NCBI GenBank assembly: GCA_001627865.1
Contig: LUQO01000012.1
Coordinates: 1-64,000, forward strand
Direction of reading: 5' to 3'
Length of the DNA stretch: 64,000 bases
From: SAR324 cluster bacterium REDSEA-S27_B3
Lineage (GTDB): Bacteria > SAR324 > NAC60-12
Below the pieces are notes generated by a model. The model was given only the letters and a program-made list of their open reading frames with translations, was not told where the DNA came from and ran no database searches. Of this stretch, positions 48,607-58,547 are shown in pieces (the first letter of the stretch is position 1; every line of letters begins with the position of its first letter). The translations under genes and the position numbers were made by a program.

Positions 48607-48993
48607 ATGTTAACACGCATCTTGATTGTTTATTTTACAGTTATAGTTCTGTTGACCTCCTGTTCAAACAGCGTGTCAGAGTTTCCCACACAATCTTTCC
48701 GGAGCCGTTTGAGTGAGGGAGACAATCATATTGGTTGGGGATTAAATTATTTTGACAGTTGGCAGAAAGGGCTACAGCCACGATATCTAAAGCTGGCTGA
48801 AAAACACACTATAACTGCAATCAACATGTTTGCGAACCTGGAATATGATACATCCCCACGTATCAGCGAATATTATGTTGTGCGTGAACGCCGCACACGA
48901 GGCTGCAGGTTGTTAGCTGAATTGCAATTTGCGGCCGGGAACCACGGCTATAAACTCAGCTCGCTCACACCTGAAGGTTGTATCTATTTTTAG
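48607..48993 (+). CDS. Small lipoprotein, hypothetical
   Basis: Lipobox 'VIVLLTSCS'. Confidence 0.65.
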   Translation: MLTRILIVYFTVIVLLTSCSNSVSEFPTQSFRSRLSEGDNHIGWGLNYFDSWQKGLQPRYLKLAEKHTITAINMFANLEYDTSPRISEYYVVRERRTRGCRLLAELQFAAGNHGYKLSSLTPEGCIYF

Positions 48994-49059
48994 CTAAAAG
49001 CTGTAATCTCTGAATAATCCTTCAAATCGCATTAACTCTTGGACTATTGAAAGCCTGCC

Positions 49060-50613
49060 TCATGCTTCGTTTAACCCAGACCTGACACGCAAGCTTTCCG
49101 CGTGATAACGATCTGAGGCTTTCTGATCACCAGAATCAGCGTAATGGGAACTTATCAAATCAAGCAGACGCAACTCACCTTCCACATCATCGAGCTGCTG
49201 CTTAATTGCAAGATGCTCTTTATAAGTTTCAACTAATTCCTTAGTATTATTCATTGATGCATGTGCCTTCTCAATTCTATCAAAAAGGGGATCCATGGCT
49301 GAAACATTCACACGCTGTCGATTGTATTTAAGCAGATCATGCAGAAGGGGTAATGCTTCTTCATAAGTTCCTTTCTTTTCCAAGGTCTTTACAATGCCAT
49401 CCATTACGCTCGCATAATCCGTTTGCTCAGTCTCTTTCTGAACAGATGTTTCCGCATCGTCTGCAGATTCATCTTCTATCTCTACTGTATTGTCAGAAAT
49501 TTCTTCAGCTATGGTTGAATCAACTGGGATCTCAAGTTTTTCAAGTAATTGCAGTACATCATGAGATGGTTTCTGACCAAGTTCTTTAAGCAGATCAAGG
49601 TAACTTTTAAGACCGGCCTTGGCTTCTTCATATCTTCCGGATTCACATGCTGCTGTTGCAATTTTCAGCAATCCTTCAGCCTCAGATGATTTTTCCTCCC
49701 ATGGTGCTGTTTCCTGCAGGGTTAGCCCTAAACCTTCTTCATCTTCCAGGTTTTCATTCTCCAAATGAGGTGAAAATATATCTTCATCTCTATACTCCTC
49801 ATTTTCAGGCTCAGCAAGAGCTTCTCCTCCAGGAATCGGGATCAGTTCATCTGCAAAGAGATCATCTTCTTCTTCAACCAGAGGTTCTGTTGTTAATTCT
49901 TCAGATTGCCTCTTTAATGCCTGATGCTTTTTAGTAAGTAATTCAAGTGCCTCTTCACCTGCTCCAAGTATCCTTTCATTCTCAACTTTTCCACTCTCAG
50001 ATGTTTTTGGATTTTCCGCTTTTACATATTCAGATGTTTCCGGCTTTTCCACAATCATTTCATCAGGTTCTCCGGGTTCTTCATCAAAAGTAGTCTCCTG
50101 CAAAATTTTCGCGTTCTCACTTAAAGTAACTTTCACCTGATCCACTTCTTCAAGTTCTTCAGCAAAATTTTCGGGGGAATCAGTTACACTGGCTTTTTCA
50201 TATGCTTCTGCAACCGAGCTGGTATTTGGTGTACTTGCTGAGGCCGCCTCAGTTTCATCAGTCGCATCTTCATCAGCAGTAATTTCAGGTGGTTTTAAAT
50301 TAAACTTTTTTCTGAATTGCTCAAATATGGAAGCATCAATCCCCGGAATTAAATTTTCTGAATCGGATGTTTTTTCTTCAGCAGATTTGGATACTTTGTC
50401 AATATTCTTTGCTGAATCACGAAATGGCTCTGATGAAAGCGCCAGCTGCGGCTGTTCCACAACAGTTGTAATTTTACTTAATACAAACCCGATGCATAAT
50501 GCTGCACTAACCAAAACCAAGGAACCTGCTCCAAATTCCCATGAAATTTGAAACATAATTACCTCAAAAACAAGGATAACAACTACAAAAAAGATTTTTA
50601 TCAAGATCCTCAT
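49060..50613 (-). CDS. Membrane-anchored acidic protein with C-terminal TPR-like helices
   Basis: Two N-terminal hydrophobic segments, about 250 aa very acidic low-complexity, then 'LLKIATAACESGRYEEAKAGLKSYLDLLKELGQ...'. Confidence 0.7.
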   Translation of the reverse strand: MRILIKIFFVVVILVFEVIMFQISWEFGAGSLVLVSAALCIGFVLSKITTVVEQPQLALSSEPFRDSAKNIDKVSKSAEEKTSDSENLIPGIDASIFEQFRKKFNLKPPEITADEDATDETEAASASTPNTSSVAEAYEKASVTDSPENFAEELEEVDQVKVTLSENAKILQETTFDEEPGEPDEMIVEKPETSEYVKAENPKTSESGKVENERILGAGEEALELLTKKHQALKRQSEELTTEPLVEEEDDLFADELIPIPGGEALAEPENEEYRDEDIFSPHLENENLEDEEGLGLTLQETAPWEEKSSEAEGLLKIATAACESGRYEEAKAGLKSYLDLLKELGQKPSHDVLQLLEKLEIPVDSTIAEEISDNTVEIEDESADDAETSVQKETEQTDYASVMDGIVKTLEKKGTYEEALPLLHDLLKYNRQRVNVSAMDPLFDRIEKAHASMNNTKELVETYKEHLAIKQQLDDVEGELRLLDLISSHYADSGDQKASDRYHAESLRVRSGLNEA

Positions 50614-50682
50614 TTTAGCCAGTAAGTAAGCATTTAAAAATTGTCATTAATATAATCATTTGCCTGGGCTTAACAAAAAGAG

Positions 50683-51642
50683 TCAATCAATTCCAAGTGT
50701 GCGTAGATGATTTTCGTTATGAGACCAATGTTTGAGGACTTTTACATGCAGTGTTAAAAACACCTTATTCCCCAGTAAACCTTCAATTTTTTTACGAGAC
50801 GCGGTTCCTATTTTTTTCAGCATCTCGCCTTTTTTCCCAATAATAATTCCCTTTTGAGAATTACGCTCAACACAAATAACACAAGCAATTTTAATGCATT
50901 TAGTTTCTTCCTTAAATTGCTCAACAATGACCGCGACTGAATATGGTATCTCCTGCCTCAAACGCAGAAACAGTTCCTCCCTGACAAATTCACCCGCCAG
51001 GAACCGTTCAGAAACATCTGTGACCTGACGGTTGTCAAAATAAAAAGGGTGAGGTGATAGATATTTTTTCAGGCTCTTGATCAACTGATCGAGGTTGGTA
51101 GATCTAAGGGCAGAAACAGGAATAATTTCAGCAAAGTTTCCGAATTTATCCAGATTGGCAATGCTTTCAAGCACATGCTCATTTGGCATAGTATCAATTT
51201 TATTCAATACCAGCACAGTTCTTGTTTCCTTCCCAGACAGCATGTTTAGAATATGCTGATCTTCCGGATGCAAGACGGAGAAGCATTCCCCCTTTTGAAA
51301 TGATTCCGGATAAGGTTGAACCAACCACAGGTTCAGGTCAGTATCCCTAAGAGTTTTTTCAGCATAGGCAACAATTTTACGATTAAGCAGATTTTCTGTT
51401 TGATGTATTCCGGGAGTATCAATAAAAATAATCTGTGTAGTTTGCTCCGTCCGGATTCCAAGAATGCGATTTCGTGTAGTTTGTGCTTTGTGAGTGGTGA
51501 TAGAAACTTTTTGCCCTACCAGTTTGTTTAACAAAGTTGATTTTCCCGCATTTGGTCGGCCAATCATCCCGATAAATCCGCAACATTGTTCTGTATTTTG
51601 AGTTACCTCGTTTAGCTGAGCGGGGTCATTATATTTTTTCAC
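50683..51642 (-). CDS. era: GTPase Era
   Basis: 'GFIGMIGRPNAGKSTLLNKLVGQKVSITTHKAQTTRNRILGIRT', 'FIDTPGIHQ', 'VLNKID', C-terminal KH 'IIIGKKGEMLKKIGTASRKKIE'. Confidence 0.96.
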   Translation of the reverse strand: MKKYNDPAQLNEVTQNTEQCCGFIGMIGRPNAGKSTLLNKLVGQKVSITTHKAQTTRNRILGIRTEQTTQIIFIDTPGIHQTENLLNRKIVAYAEKTLRDTDLNLWLVQPYPESFQKGECFSVLHPEDQHILNMLSGKETRTVLVLNKIDTMPNEHVLESIANLDKFGNFAEIIPVSALRSTNLDQLIKSLKKYLSPHPFYFDNRQVTDVSERFLAGEFVREELFLRLRQEIPYSVAVIVEQFKEETKCIKIACVICVERNSQKGIIIGKKGEMLKKIGTASRKKIEGLLGNKVFLTLHVKVLKHWSHNENHLRTLGID

Positions 51643-52682
51643 GCGATGATTTTATGTTGTTTGAGAAGTTCGGAAGACAAAATGAGTTTGAGATCCTGAA
51701 CCGGTTTTTCAATTTCATCAGAAGCAATGCTTAACAATAATGATTCTTTTAAGCCAAATAATGGGATGCTCACCCGATCAATTCTGAGTTGTCGGCCTAT
51801 TGCCAGAAAAACAGAAAGAGCTGATTTATAAACTTCTGTCTGCTGGCTGCGGAGTTTCCAATGTTTATTCAAGTCCTGTGGAGACTGTTTTTGAAAAATC
51901 CCTGCAAGCCGTTCAAATTCTGGCCAGTTTATGCACAGCCATTTTTCAAAATGTTCGGTTTTGATTTTTTTTGACTTAAGATTAGCGGGCATTTGAGGAT
52001 ACAGGCGGGCAAATGTTTTCGCGTTTCCACCAGTGAGAATCAAGTGGGAAGATATTTTAGGATTTATTGAGCATGCCTTGCTCAAATGTGACAATTTTTC
52101 AGGCAGATTAGCAAAGAGCTGTTTTGCTTTTTTGTCCATTTTCACCAGTCGGAGGGTTCCTAAATCAAAGCTGTTCAGGTAATCATTATCATTGTTGATT
52201 TTATTTTCAGGTTGAGCCAGTAATGACACTTCCAAACTTCCTCCACCTAAATCCAGCAAAACAGTTTTTTCAAATGGGGAGTGCATTACCAATGATGGTG
52301 GTAAAAAAGATTTAATTCCTTCAGCTAAACATCCTGATTCTTCTTTTCCGGAAAGAATTTTTACTGGGAAGCCAATTAAAGATTTAAGGCGGTTAATCAC
52401 TTCTATGCGGTTTTTTGCCTCTCGCATGGCGCTTGTGGCAAATAATTTTATGTGGGCAGGCTGATACTTTTGCACTTCACTCAACAACTGCTGAATTGAG
52501 TTTAGCAGCTGTTGAAATACTTTTTCAGAAACTTCACCATGTTCAAAAACGGTATCACCCAAACGCAAATGAACACTTCCACGTTCAAGCTCATGCAACT
52601 CAGAATTCCCCCTTATTTCACCCACAATCATGCGTACCGCATTACTTCCAATTTCAATGCAGGCAAAGATTGAGGGATTCAT
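51639..52682 (-). CDS. Ppx/GppA phosphatase family protein
   Basis: 'IEIGSNAVRMIVGEI', 'LFATSAMREAKN', 'ILSGKEESGCLAEGI', 'VLLDLGGGSLEVSLL'. Confidence 0.93.
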   Translation of the reverse strand: MNPSIFACIEIGSNAVRMIVGEIRGNSELHELERGSVHLRLGDTVFEHGEVSEKVFQQLLNSIQQLLSEVQKYQPAHIKLFATSAMREAKNRIEVINRLKSLIGFPVKILSGKEESGCLAEGIKSFLPPSLVMHSPFEKTVLLDLGGGSLEVSLLAQPENKINNDNDYLNSFDLGTLRLVKMDKKAKQLFANLPEKLSHLSKACSINPKISSHLILTGGNAKTFARLYPQMPANLKSKKIKTEHFEKWLCINWPEFERLAGIFQKQSPQDLNKHWKLRSQQTEVYKSALSVFLAIGRQLRIDRVSIPLFGLKESLLLSIASDEIEKPVQDLKLILSSELLKQHKIIA

Positions 52683-52713
52683 CTCTTGAAAAAAAGTGTT
52701 AAATTTGTGATCA

Positions 52714-53118
52714 TCAGAGGCAATTTCGTATCATAGCTCCCACTTCTTGCATTTCCCCATCAGCATACTGGACACGTTCCCGAAAGGGTCTGGGGCTCCC
52801 ATGGGTGCGCGGCAATACGTGGAAGTGGACATGCTCAATTTCCTGTCCGGCATTTATCCCGTTGTTCAGGATCAGATTATAGTCAATCCCATTGAACGCC
52901 GCACTGACTGCTTTTGCCACATGCTGCATAGTACGCATCAATGACAAAGCCTGAGCTTCAGGTAAATCTTCTAACCGCTTAACTTCAAGTTTTGGAATAA
53001 CCAGTGTGTGTCCTTTTGCACAGGGCATGATATCAAGTAAAGCGATTTCTGAATCTGTTTCAATAATTTTTTCGCAAGGAATTTCACCTTGAATTATTTT
53101 AGTGAAGATCGAGGCCAT
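52714..53118 (-). CDS. HIT family protein
   Basis: 'MASIFTKIIQGEIPCEKIIETDSEIALLDIMPCAKGHTLVIPK', 'GQEIEHVHFHVLPR'. Confidence 0.95.
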   Translation of the reverse strand: MASIFTKIIQGEIPCEKIIETDSEIALLDIMPCAKGHTLVIPKLEVKRLEDLPEAQALSLMRTMQHVAKAVSAAFNGIDYNLILNNGINAGQEIEHVHFHVLPRTHGSPRPFRERVQYADGEMQEVGAMIRNCL

Positions 53119-56100
53119 ATTGGAGTTCTAATTCTAAAGTTAAATGTTACAGATTTAAAAGGTGAGGTTCATTTACTGACAAACTTAATTTCCAGTTTAT
53201 CCTTCCTTTTTGTTCTTGTTTTTGGAATACAGTTAATTTTTCATACTCAGATTTTATATGCAAAATCCTATAATTTAACCGAGGTTCCACACTACAAAAT
53301 TGATGTCTCTTATGACCACGATGAGACACTTCTTGTGGGAAAAATGCAAGTCCGTTTCAACCGCAGCGCATTTCCTGACAATGAATTGCTGTTTGCTCTG
53401 CCGGGAAACCGTTTCCGCAAACCTGATGAAAGAGGAGTGAGAAAACATAAAATAGTTCCTGTATTCTCGATTAGACGCTTCCAGGACAATTTTGAGGATC
53501 CTAAAACCCCTACAGGTTTCAGTCGTGGCAGCCTGGGAGTTACCTCCGTGAGCGCACACAGCCATAATCCCACTGCAGTGAAGCTCAAGTTAAAATTCTC
53601 AATTGAACAGAATCCTGATTTAGAAGTAGGTTACTCCACTTCAAAGGGCTTGTTGAGAGTTAAACTTCCCAAGGATCTTCCGGATTCAAAAGACTTCCCA
53701 GGTCAATCGACTGTTTTTATAGAATTTTATACACATTTTCCGGAACACGTCCAGGAAGGCAAAGTCAACGGCATGTTGTTGACCTCAAATTGGCATCCAA
53801 AGCTCATAAGCTGGAATGAAGAGCCTGCGGTAAAAGCACAAGGCTGGGAAACTGAAGGTAATAATCCTTCACTTGCAACATTTGAGGTCACATGGAAAGC
53901 TGCTCAGGCGGGGACATTGATCACAACGACCGGTCATCAGAAATTGCAGGCAGATCAATCAATAACTTTTGCTGAAAAAAGACGTCCCCTAAAATACTTC
54001 CCCTTGATTTTTACCAAAGTCCATCAACGACTTTCATTAAAAACCGAAAAAGTAATTTTGGATAAAAAGTCAGCTTCCGGAACAGGGCATGCTTCCGGTC
54101 AACTGACCTCTTTTTATATCAAAGGTCATGAAAGAAGAGCAGAACTTATACATCATTGGAGCAAACTATTTTTGGAATTTGTTCATGCTCGTTATGGACT
54201 GCAATCTCCATGGGAATCATTCCGAATCGTTGCTGTTGAAGCAGAATATGAACAGGTTGACGTTCTTAATAATCTGATACTTGTTCCTATTCCTAATTAT
54301 AAGCGTTCTGAATTTCTTGATCGGCAGGCACTTGGATTTTTGACAAGAAGGCTGGCCCAACTTTGGTTTGGAGAATCAGTCTTGAACAACCAGGACACAC
54401 AGCTATGGCTGAACCTTGGACTTCCGGCTTTTTTGGGACTACGTTTCTTTCAGGAAAAATATGGTCCGGACGCTGGAATATTTGATTCTTTTGACTGGCT
54501 GAATCCAAAATACCGTGATCATTTTTATGAAAACATGGCAAACACCGTTTCTCCGGAATTAAGCTATCCCATCCTGTCTTCTTTTCGAAATAATCCGGAA
54601 TCCCAAAAATATTTGCAGACACTGACTTACAAAACTGCAATGGTTCTTTCCATGCTGGAATATCTGATGGGGAACAGGGCATTTCGGCAAGGACTGCAGC
54701 ATTTTGCTCAAAATAATCAGGGAGTGTTAGCTGGACAAAAAGAATTTCAGGTTTCAATGGAAAAGTTCAATGATCCCAAACGAAGAGTTCCGCCTCTTCC
54801 ATCTGTAAGTCCGTATGGTATAAAAGGTAAAGGATCATTGGATTGGTTTTTCAGTCAGTGGTTCCGAACTGTACAAACTTTGGATTACAGCTTTGAGCGC
54901 TCAACTATTCGAACCTTATCAGATGGAATGTATGAAACAGAAATAATAATAAACAAAAATGATGCTGCCAAGATGCCGGTTGTAGTCGCACTGAGAACCA
55001 AAGATGGCAGAGAGTTTCGCAGGACGTCGCCCGGACTTAAACAGCAGGAAAAAGTATTCATAAAAACTGCTGATTACCCTGAACAGGTTTCAATTGATCC
55101 GGATGAAGAATTACTTGAATCATCTCGGATCAATAACCATTCCTTCAGCTTTTATCGGGTGCGTCTTGGATTTGACTGGAAAAAGCAGCGAGAGCATTTA
55201 GTGCTGATGGTTCCTGGATTTGGAAACAACGCCATAGATGGAAACTCATTTGGTATCGGTGTTAAATACAGGTTTAATGATTACCGACTTTATGCAATTC
55301 CAGGCTATGGCACAAAAAATAAACGCGGACTCTACATTTTCAATTTTGATCGTGAAAATCTGGGAATTAATGGATTGGAAGCAGGATTCAGCGCACGCGA
55401 ATATGGCGGAGTCCGTTCAGAGGCTATACGTGCGACATTCAAGCCTGCTTATAATTCCAGCAAACTGGATTACAAATTCCACTCCAGTTTGTCCCGGGAA
55501 ACTCTCTTTGCCGCACGTAATACTTCCGAAAATGGTAAGATTTTCGAAACAGGAAAATTAAACTCTTTTTTTCTGGAACATAGCGGTGGATACAGACTCT
55601 TGGATAATTATCTAATTAGCTGGAACATCTGGAACGAGCAACCTTCACTTCAATTGGAGAGTGATTTTTCGTATGTACGCTGGCAGGGAACACTTGGGCA
55701 AAAACTTCATGTTGGGCACCGAAAATGGCTTCAACTGGATATCATTCACGGAACAACAGAGGGAGAAACACCCCTGCAGAAAAAATTTCTGCTAGGCAGT
55801 CCTGCTGTTTTGCGGGGATTTCCTCAGCATACAGTGTTAAGTGACGATCGTCTTATGGCATCAAGATTTGATTATAAATTCCCTTTAGTCACTGCCCCAC
55901 TGTGGGGAATTGTGAGTGCCTTCAAAATTCAGGGTACCGTATTTTATGATCAGGGGAAATTATGGTCCAATAATATCACCTTTGAAAAAGCGAAACATCG
56001 TCAAAACGCAGGTTTTGGAATTGAGTGGACTGTAGATACCGCGTCACTGTTTCAGGTTCCATTAAAACTTGAAGTCGCTTTCCCGATTAATGACCAGGAT

Positions 56101-56148
56101 TATAAAAAACCACAGTTCATTTTCTTAGGTGTTCTTACAGGAAGTTAA
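53089..56148 (+). CDS. M1-peptidase-like (gluzincin-fold, active site lost) domain fused to C-terminal Omp85-type barrel; start codon uncertain
   Basis: 'HYKIDVSYDHDETLLVGKMQVRFNR' M1 N-terminal; 'FLTRRLAQLWFGESVLNNQDTQLWLNLGLPAFLGLRFFQEKYG' aligns to HELAHQWFG...WLNEG; C-terminal 'LGSPAVLRGFPQHTVLSDDRLMASRFDYKFPLV' Omp85 pattern. Confidence 0.78.
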   Translation: MNYFSEDRGHIGVLILKLNVTDLKGEVHLLTNLISSLSFLFVLVFGIQLIFHTQILYAKSYNLTEVPHYKIDVSYDHDETLLVGKMQVRFNRSAFPDNELLFALPGNRFRKPDERGVRKHKIVPVFSIRRFQDNFEDPKTPTGFSRGSLGVTSVSAHSHNPTAVKLKLKFSIEQNPDLEVGYSTSKGLLRVKLPKDLPDSKDFPGQSTVFIEFYTHFPEHVQEGKVNGMLLTSNWHPKLISWNEEPAVKAQGWETEGNNPSLATFEVTWKAAQAGTLITTTGHQKLQADQSITFAEKRRPLKYFPLIFTKVHQRLSLKTEKVILDKKSASGTGHASGQLTSFYIKGHERRAELIHHWSKLFLEFVHARYGLQSPWESFRIVAVEAEYEQVDVLNNLILVPIPNYKRSEFLDRQALGFLTRRLAQLWFGESVLNNQDTQLWLNLGLPAFLGLRFFQEKYGPDAGIFDSFDWLNPKYRDHFYENMANTVSPELSYPILSSFRNNPESQKYLQTLTYKTAMVLSMLEYLMGNRAFRQGLQHFAQNNQGVLAGQKEFQVSMEKFNDPKRRVPPLPSVSPYGIKGKGSLDWFFSQWFRTVQTLDYSFERSTIRTLSDGMYETEIIINKNDAAKMPVVVALRTKDGREFRRTSPGLKQQEKVFIKTADYPEQVSIDPDEELLESSRINNHSFSFYRVRLGFDWKKQREHLVLMVPGFGNNAIDGNSFGIGVKYRFNDYRLYAIPGYGTKNKRGLYIFNFDRENLGINGLEAGFSAREYGGVRSEAIRATFKPAYNSSKLDYKFHSSLSRETLFAARNTSENGKIFETGKLNSFFLEHSGGYRLLDNYLISWNIWNEQPSLQLESDFSYVRWQGTLGQKLHVGHRKWLQLDIIHGTTEGETPLQKKFLLGSPAVLRGFPQHTVLSDDRLMASRFDYKFPLVTAPLWGIVSAFKIQGTVFYDQGKLWSNNITFEKAKHRQNAGFGIEWTVDTASLFQVPLKLEVAFPINDQDYKKPQFIFLGVLTGS

Positions 56149-56316
56149 AGAATTTTAGACCCATTTTTGATGCTGTTAACTTGCTTTTTCTTACTATAAA
56201 TGTGAGTCTTATATACGACAGGAAACTATGGATCTTGCATGGTTAATATTCATACAGGAAGTTGATCAGACCAGTCGGCAAATTTCGCCCCATAGTTGGT
56301 AATAGTCTGAAGACAC

Positions 56317-57300
56317 ATGATAGCAAGAAAACCACAGAAATTTTCCTTGAATTCAAGTGAAAGTGCCCATTTAAATCTTCCCGAAGGAGAATCCTCATCC
56401 TTTTTTAATCAGCAGCGCAAAAAAACTGCCGCTGATGCCGCAACTTCAATCCTCGAAGAACTTGGTGTAAAAAAATCATCTGCAAGTGAACGTAATGTTT
56501 CAACTCTTGGAGAGGTTAACAGAAATGCGGAACACAAAAAATATCAGACAAAAAAACATCAAGACCCGGAAAGCCGAATCCTAAAAGACTTTAAAAGACA
56601 AAATACTGAAAGTAAAAATTTAAAGTCTAAAAATAATGATGAAGTCAAAATGTCTAAAACTGGTAAAACAGATACAAAAAAATCTTCTGTTCAGCCTAAT
56701 ATAAAATTTGGTTTTCATGAGAAATTCATTTTGTTTATTATCTTTTGTGTGGGAGCAGTTGCCACGATTGCATACATAGGAGGCTATCTAAAATTTTATG
56801 ACTCAGCAATTTTTCAACATTTAGCCGGAAATAACGCATATCACCTGGAGTTCGCAGGTGAGTTTAAAGCAAGAAAAGTAGAAAATGGTTATAATCGGCT
56901 TCCGTTATTATTAGTCGAAGGTGCAATCCGGAACAGCTTCGATGAATCAGACGAGGTGCATAAAATTCAGTTAAAAGCTTTTGCATATAACTCAGAAAAC
57001 CAGATTATCGAAAGCCAGTTCACTTTTGCTGGAGCAGTACTGACCGATAACGAATTGGAAACATTTAGCCCAATGGATATCACAGCAATACGCCACTCTG
57101 CTAATCTGGAAATGCTTAACACTTCAGAATTTGCTGATGCTCAAATCAATAATTTCAATACAGAACTTCAACAAAACACTATTCCTTTTCAACTCATTTT
57201 TTTTAAGTCTGTTCAGGATATTAAACGAACTTCAGTACAAATTGTAAGTTATGTGCGAAATAACAAAATTGTATTTGTACGTTCATCTGACCTCCTGTGA
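56317..57300 (+). CDS. Single-TM protein with DUF3426-like C-terminal domain
   Basis: TM 'FILFIIFCVGAVATIAYIGGYL'; 'LPLLLVEGAIRNSFDESDEVHKIQLKAFAYNSENQIIESQFTFAG'; lacks the N-terminal zinc ribbon usual for MJ0042/DUF3426 proteins. Confidence 0.65.
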   Translation: MIARKPQKFSLNSSESAHLNLPEGESSSFFNQQRKKTAADAATSILEELGVKKSSASERNVSTLGEVNRNAEHKKYQTKKHQDPESRILKDFKRQNTESKNLKSKNNDEVKMSKTGKTDTKKSSVQPNIKFGFHEKFILFIIFCVGAVATIAYIGGYLKFYDSAIFQHLAGNNAYHLEFAGEFKARKVENGYNRLPLLLVEGAIRNSFDESDEVHKIQLKAFAYNSENQIIESQFTFAGAVLTDNELETFSPMDITAIRHSANLEMLNTSEFADAQINNFNTELQQNTIPFQLIFFKSVQDIKRTSVQIVSYVRNNKIVFVRSSDLL

Positions 57301-57383
57301 TTTCACTGGCAGGTATTCTTAATCCCAAGACTCCTCTGACAGCGTAGAGCTTACCTGGGCCACTCCATTAATAAAAATAATTC

Positions 57384-58547
57384 GTGCAACTCAAGTCTGA
57401 ATCAAGCATGAGGGCTGTTTCTTCAGCACAATGGAGCGAACTGACTGGTACAAATTTCCCTTTTACTGATCATGACTTTTTGTCGGCTCTGGAAGAAACT
57501 GATTGTGTCGGAGAAGAATCAGGCTGGCTGCCATGCCACTTGACACTATGGAATAATGGTAGTTTACACGGTGCCTTATGCCTGTATGAAAAATACAATG
57601 GTTACGGCGAATATATTTTTGACTGGGGATGGGCGCAAGCCTATGAGAGACATGGATTGAATTATTATCCGAAACTTGTGTCTGCAGTTCCATTCACTCC
57701 TGCCACTGGCCGGAAACTACTTGTTCATCCTGACGCAGATATTTTTCCAGTCCGGAAAATACTGCTGAAAGAAGCGCTGTTGAGTATGCGTAGACGAAAC
57801 TGTTCTTCCCTGCATTTCTTATACATCACAGCAGAAGAACTGCCTGTTTTCGACTCAATGGGGTTCATGATCCGTCACAGTTTCCAGTTTCATTGGAAGA
57901 ATAATAATTATCAGGATTTTGATCAGTTCCTTTCAACTATGAAAGGTAAGAGACGAAAGGAGATTCTTAGAGAACGCCGGCAAATAAAAGAACAGATGAT
58001 CACAGTTTCAGTGCTTCAAGGGAATGAAATTACGCGGGAACACATGCATCAGATGTTTCAGTTTTATATTACAACCATTAGCAGAAAATGGGGTCATCCA
58101 TATCTGTCCTTAGAGTTTTTTTACAGAATACACGAAACAATGCTGAAGAGACTGGTATTAATTTTCGCTTATGCCGATGGTGATTGTGTGGCAGGCACGA
58201 TAAATTTTCATAAAGGAAATTGTTTGTACGGGCGTTACTGGGGTTGTAAAGGTAATTACAGGAGTTTGCATTTTGAGTTATGCTACTACCAGCCGATAGA
58301 ATTTGCCATACGTAATAGAATAAGCTTGTTTGAAGCGGGAGCTCAGGGTGAGCATAAAATCCAGCGGGGGTTTCTTCCGGAACTTACGTACAGTGCTCAC
58401 TGGGTGGAGCATCCTGGATTCCGGAGCTCAATATCAGATTTTCTGGAAGATGAGAAAGTTGCAATTCGGCAGGGCATCAAAGAATTCAGTCCGCACTCAC
58501 CTTATCGGGATAATGATTCATTTTTTGCTTTTGAATCACGTTCATAA
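57384..58547 (+). CDS. DUF482/FemAB-like GNAT N-acetyltransferase family protein (GTG start)
   Basis: 'FPFTDHDFLSALEETDCVGEESGWLPCHLTLWNNGSLHGALCLYEKYNGYGEYIFDWGWAQAYERHGLNYYPKLVSAVPFTPATGRKLL'. Confidence 0.9.
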   Translation: MQLKSESSMRAVSSAQWSELTGTNFPFTDHDFLSALEETDCVGEESGWLPCHLTLWNNGSLHGALCLYEKYNGYGEYIFDWGWAQAYERHGLNYYPKLVSAVPFTPATGRKLLVHPDADIFPVRKILLKEALLSMRRRNCSSLHFLYITAEELPVFDSMGFMIRHSFQFHWKNNNYQDFDQFLSTMKGKRRKEILRERRQIKEQMITVSVLQGNEITREHMHQMFQFYITTISRKWGHPYLSLEFFYRIHETMLKRLVLIFAYADGDCVAGTINFHKGNCLYGRYWGCKGNYRSLHFELCYYQPIEFAIRNRISLFEAGAQGEHKIQRGFLPELTYSAHWVEHPGFRSSISDFLEDEKVAIRQGIKEFSPHSPYRDNDSFFAFESRS

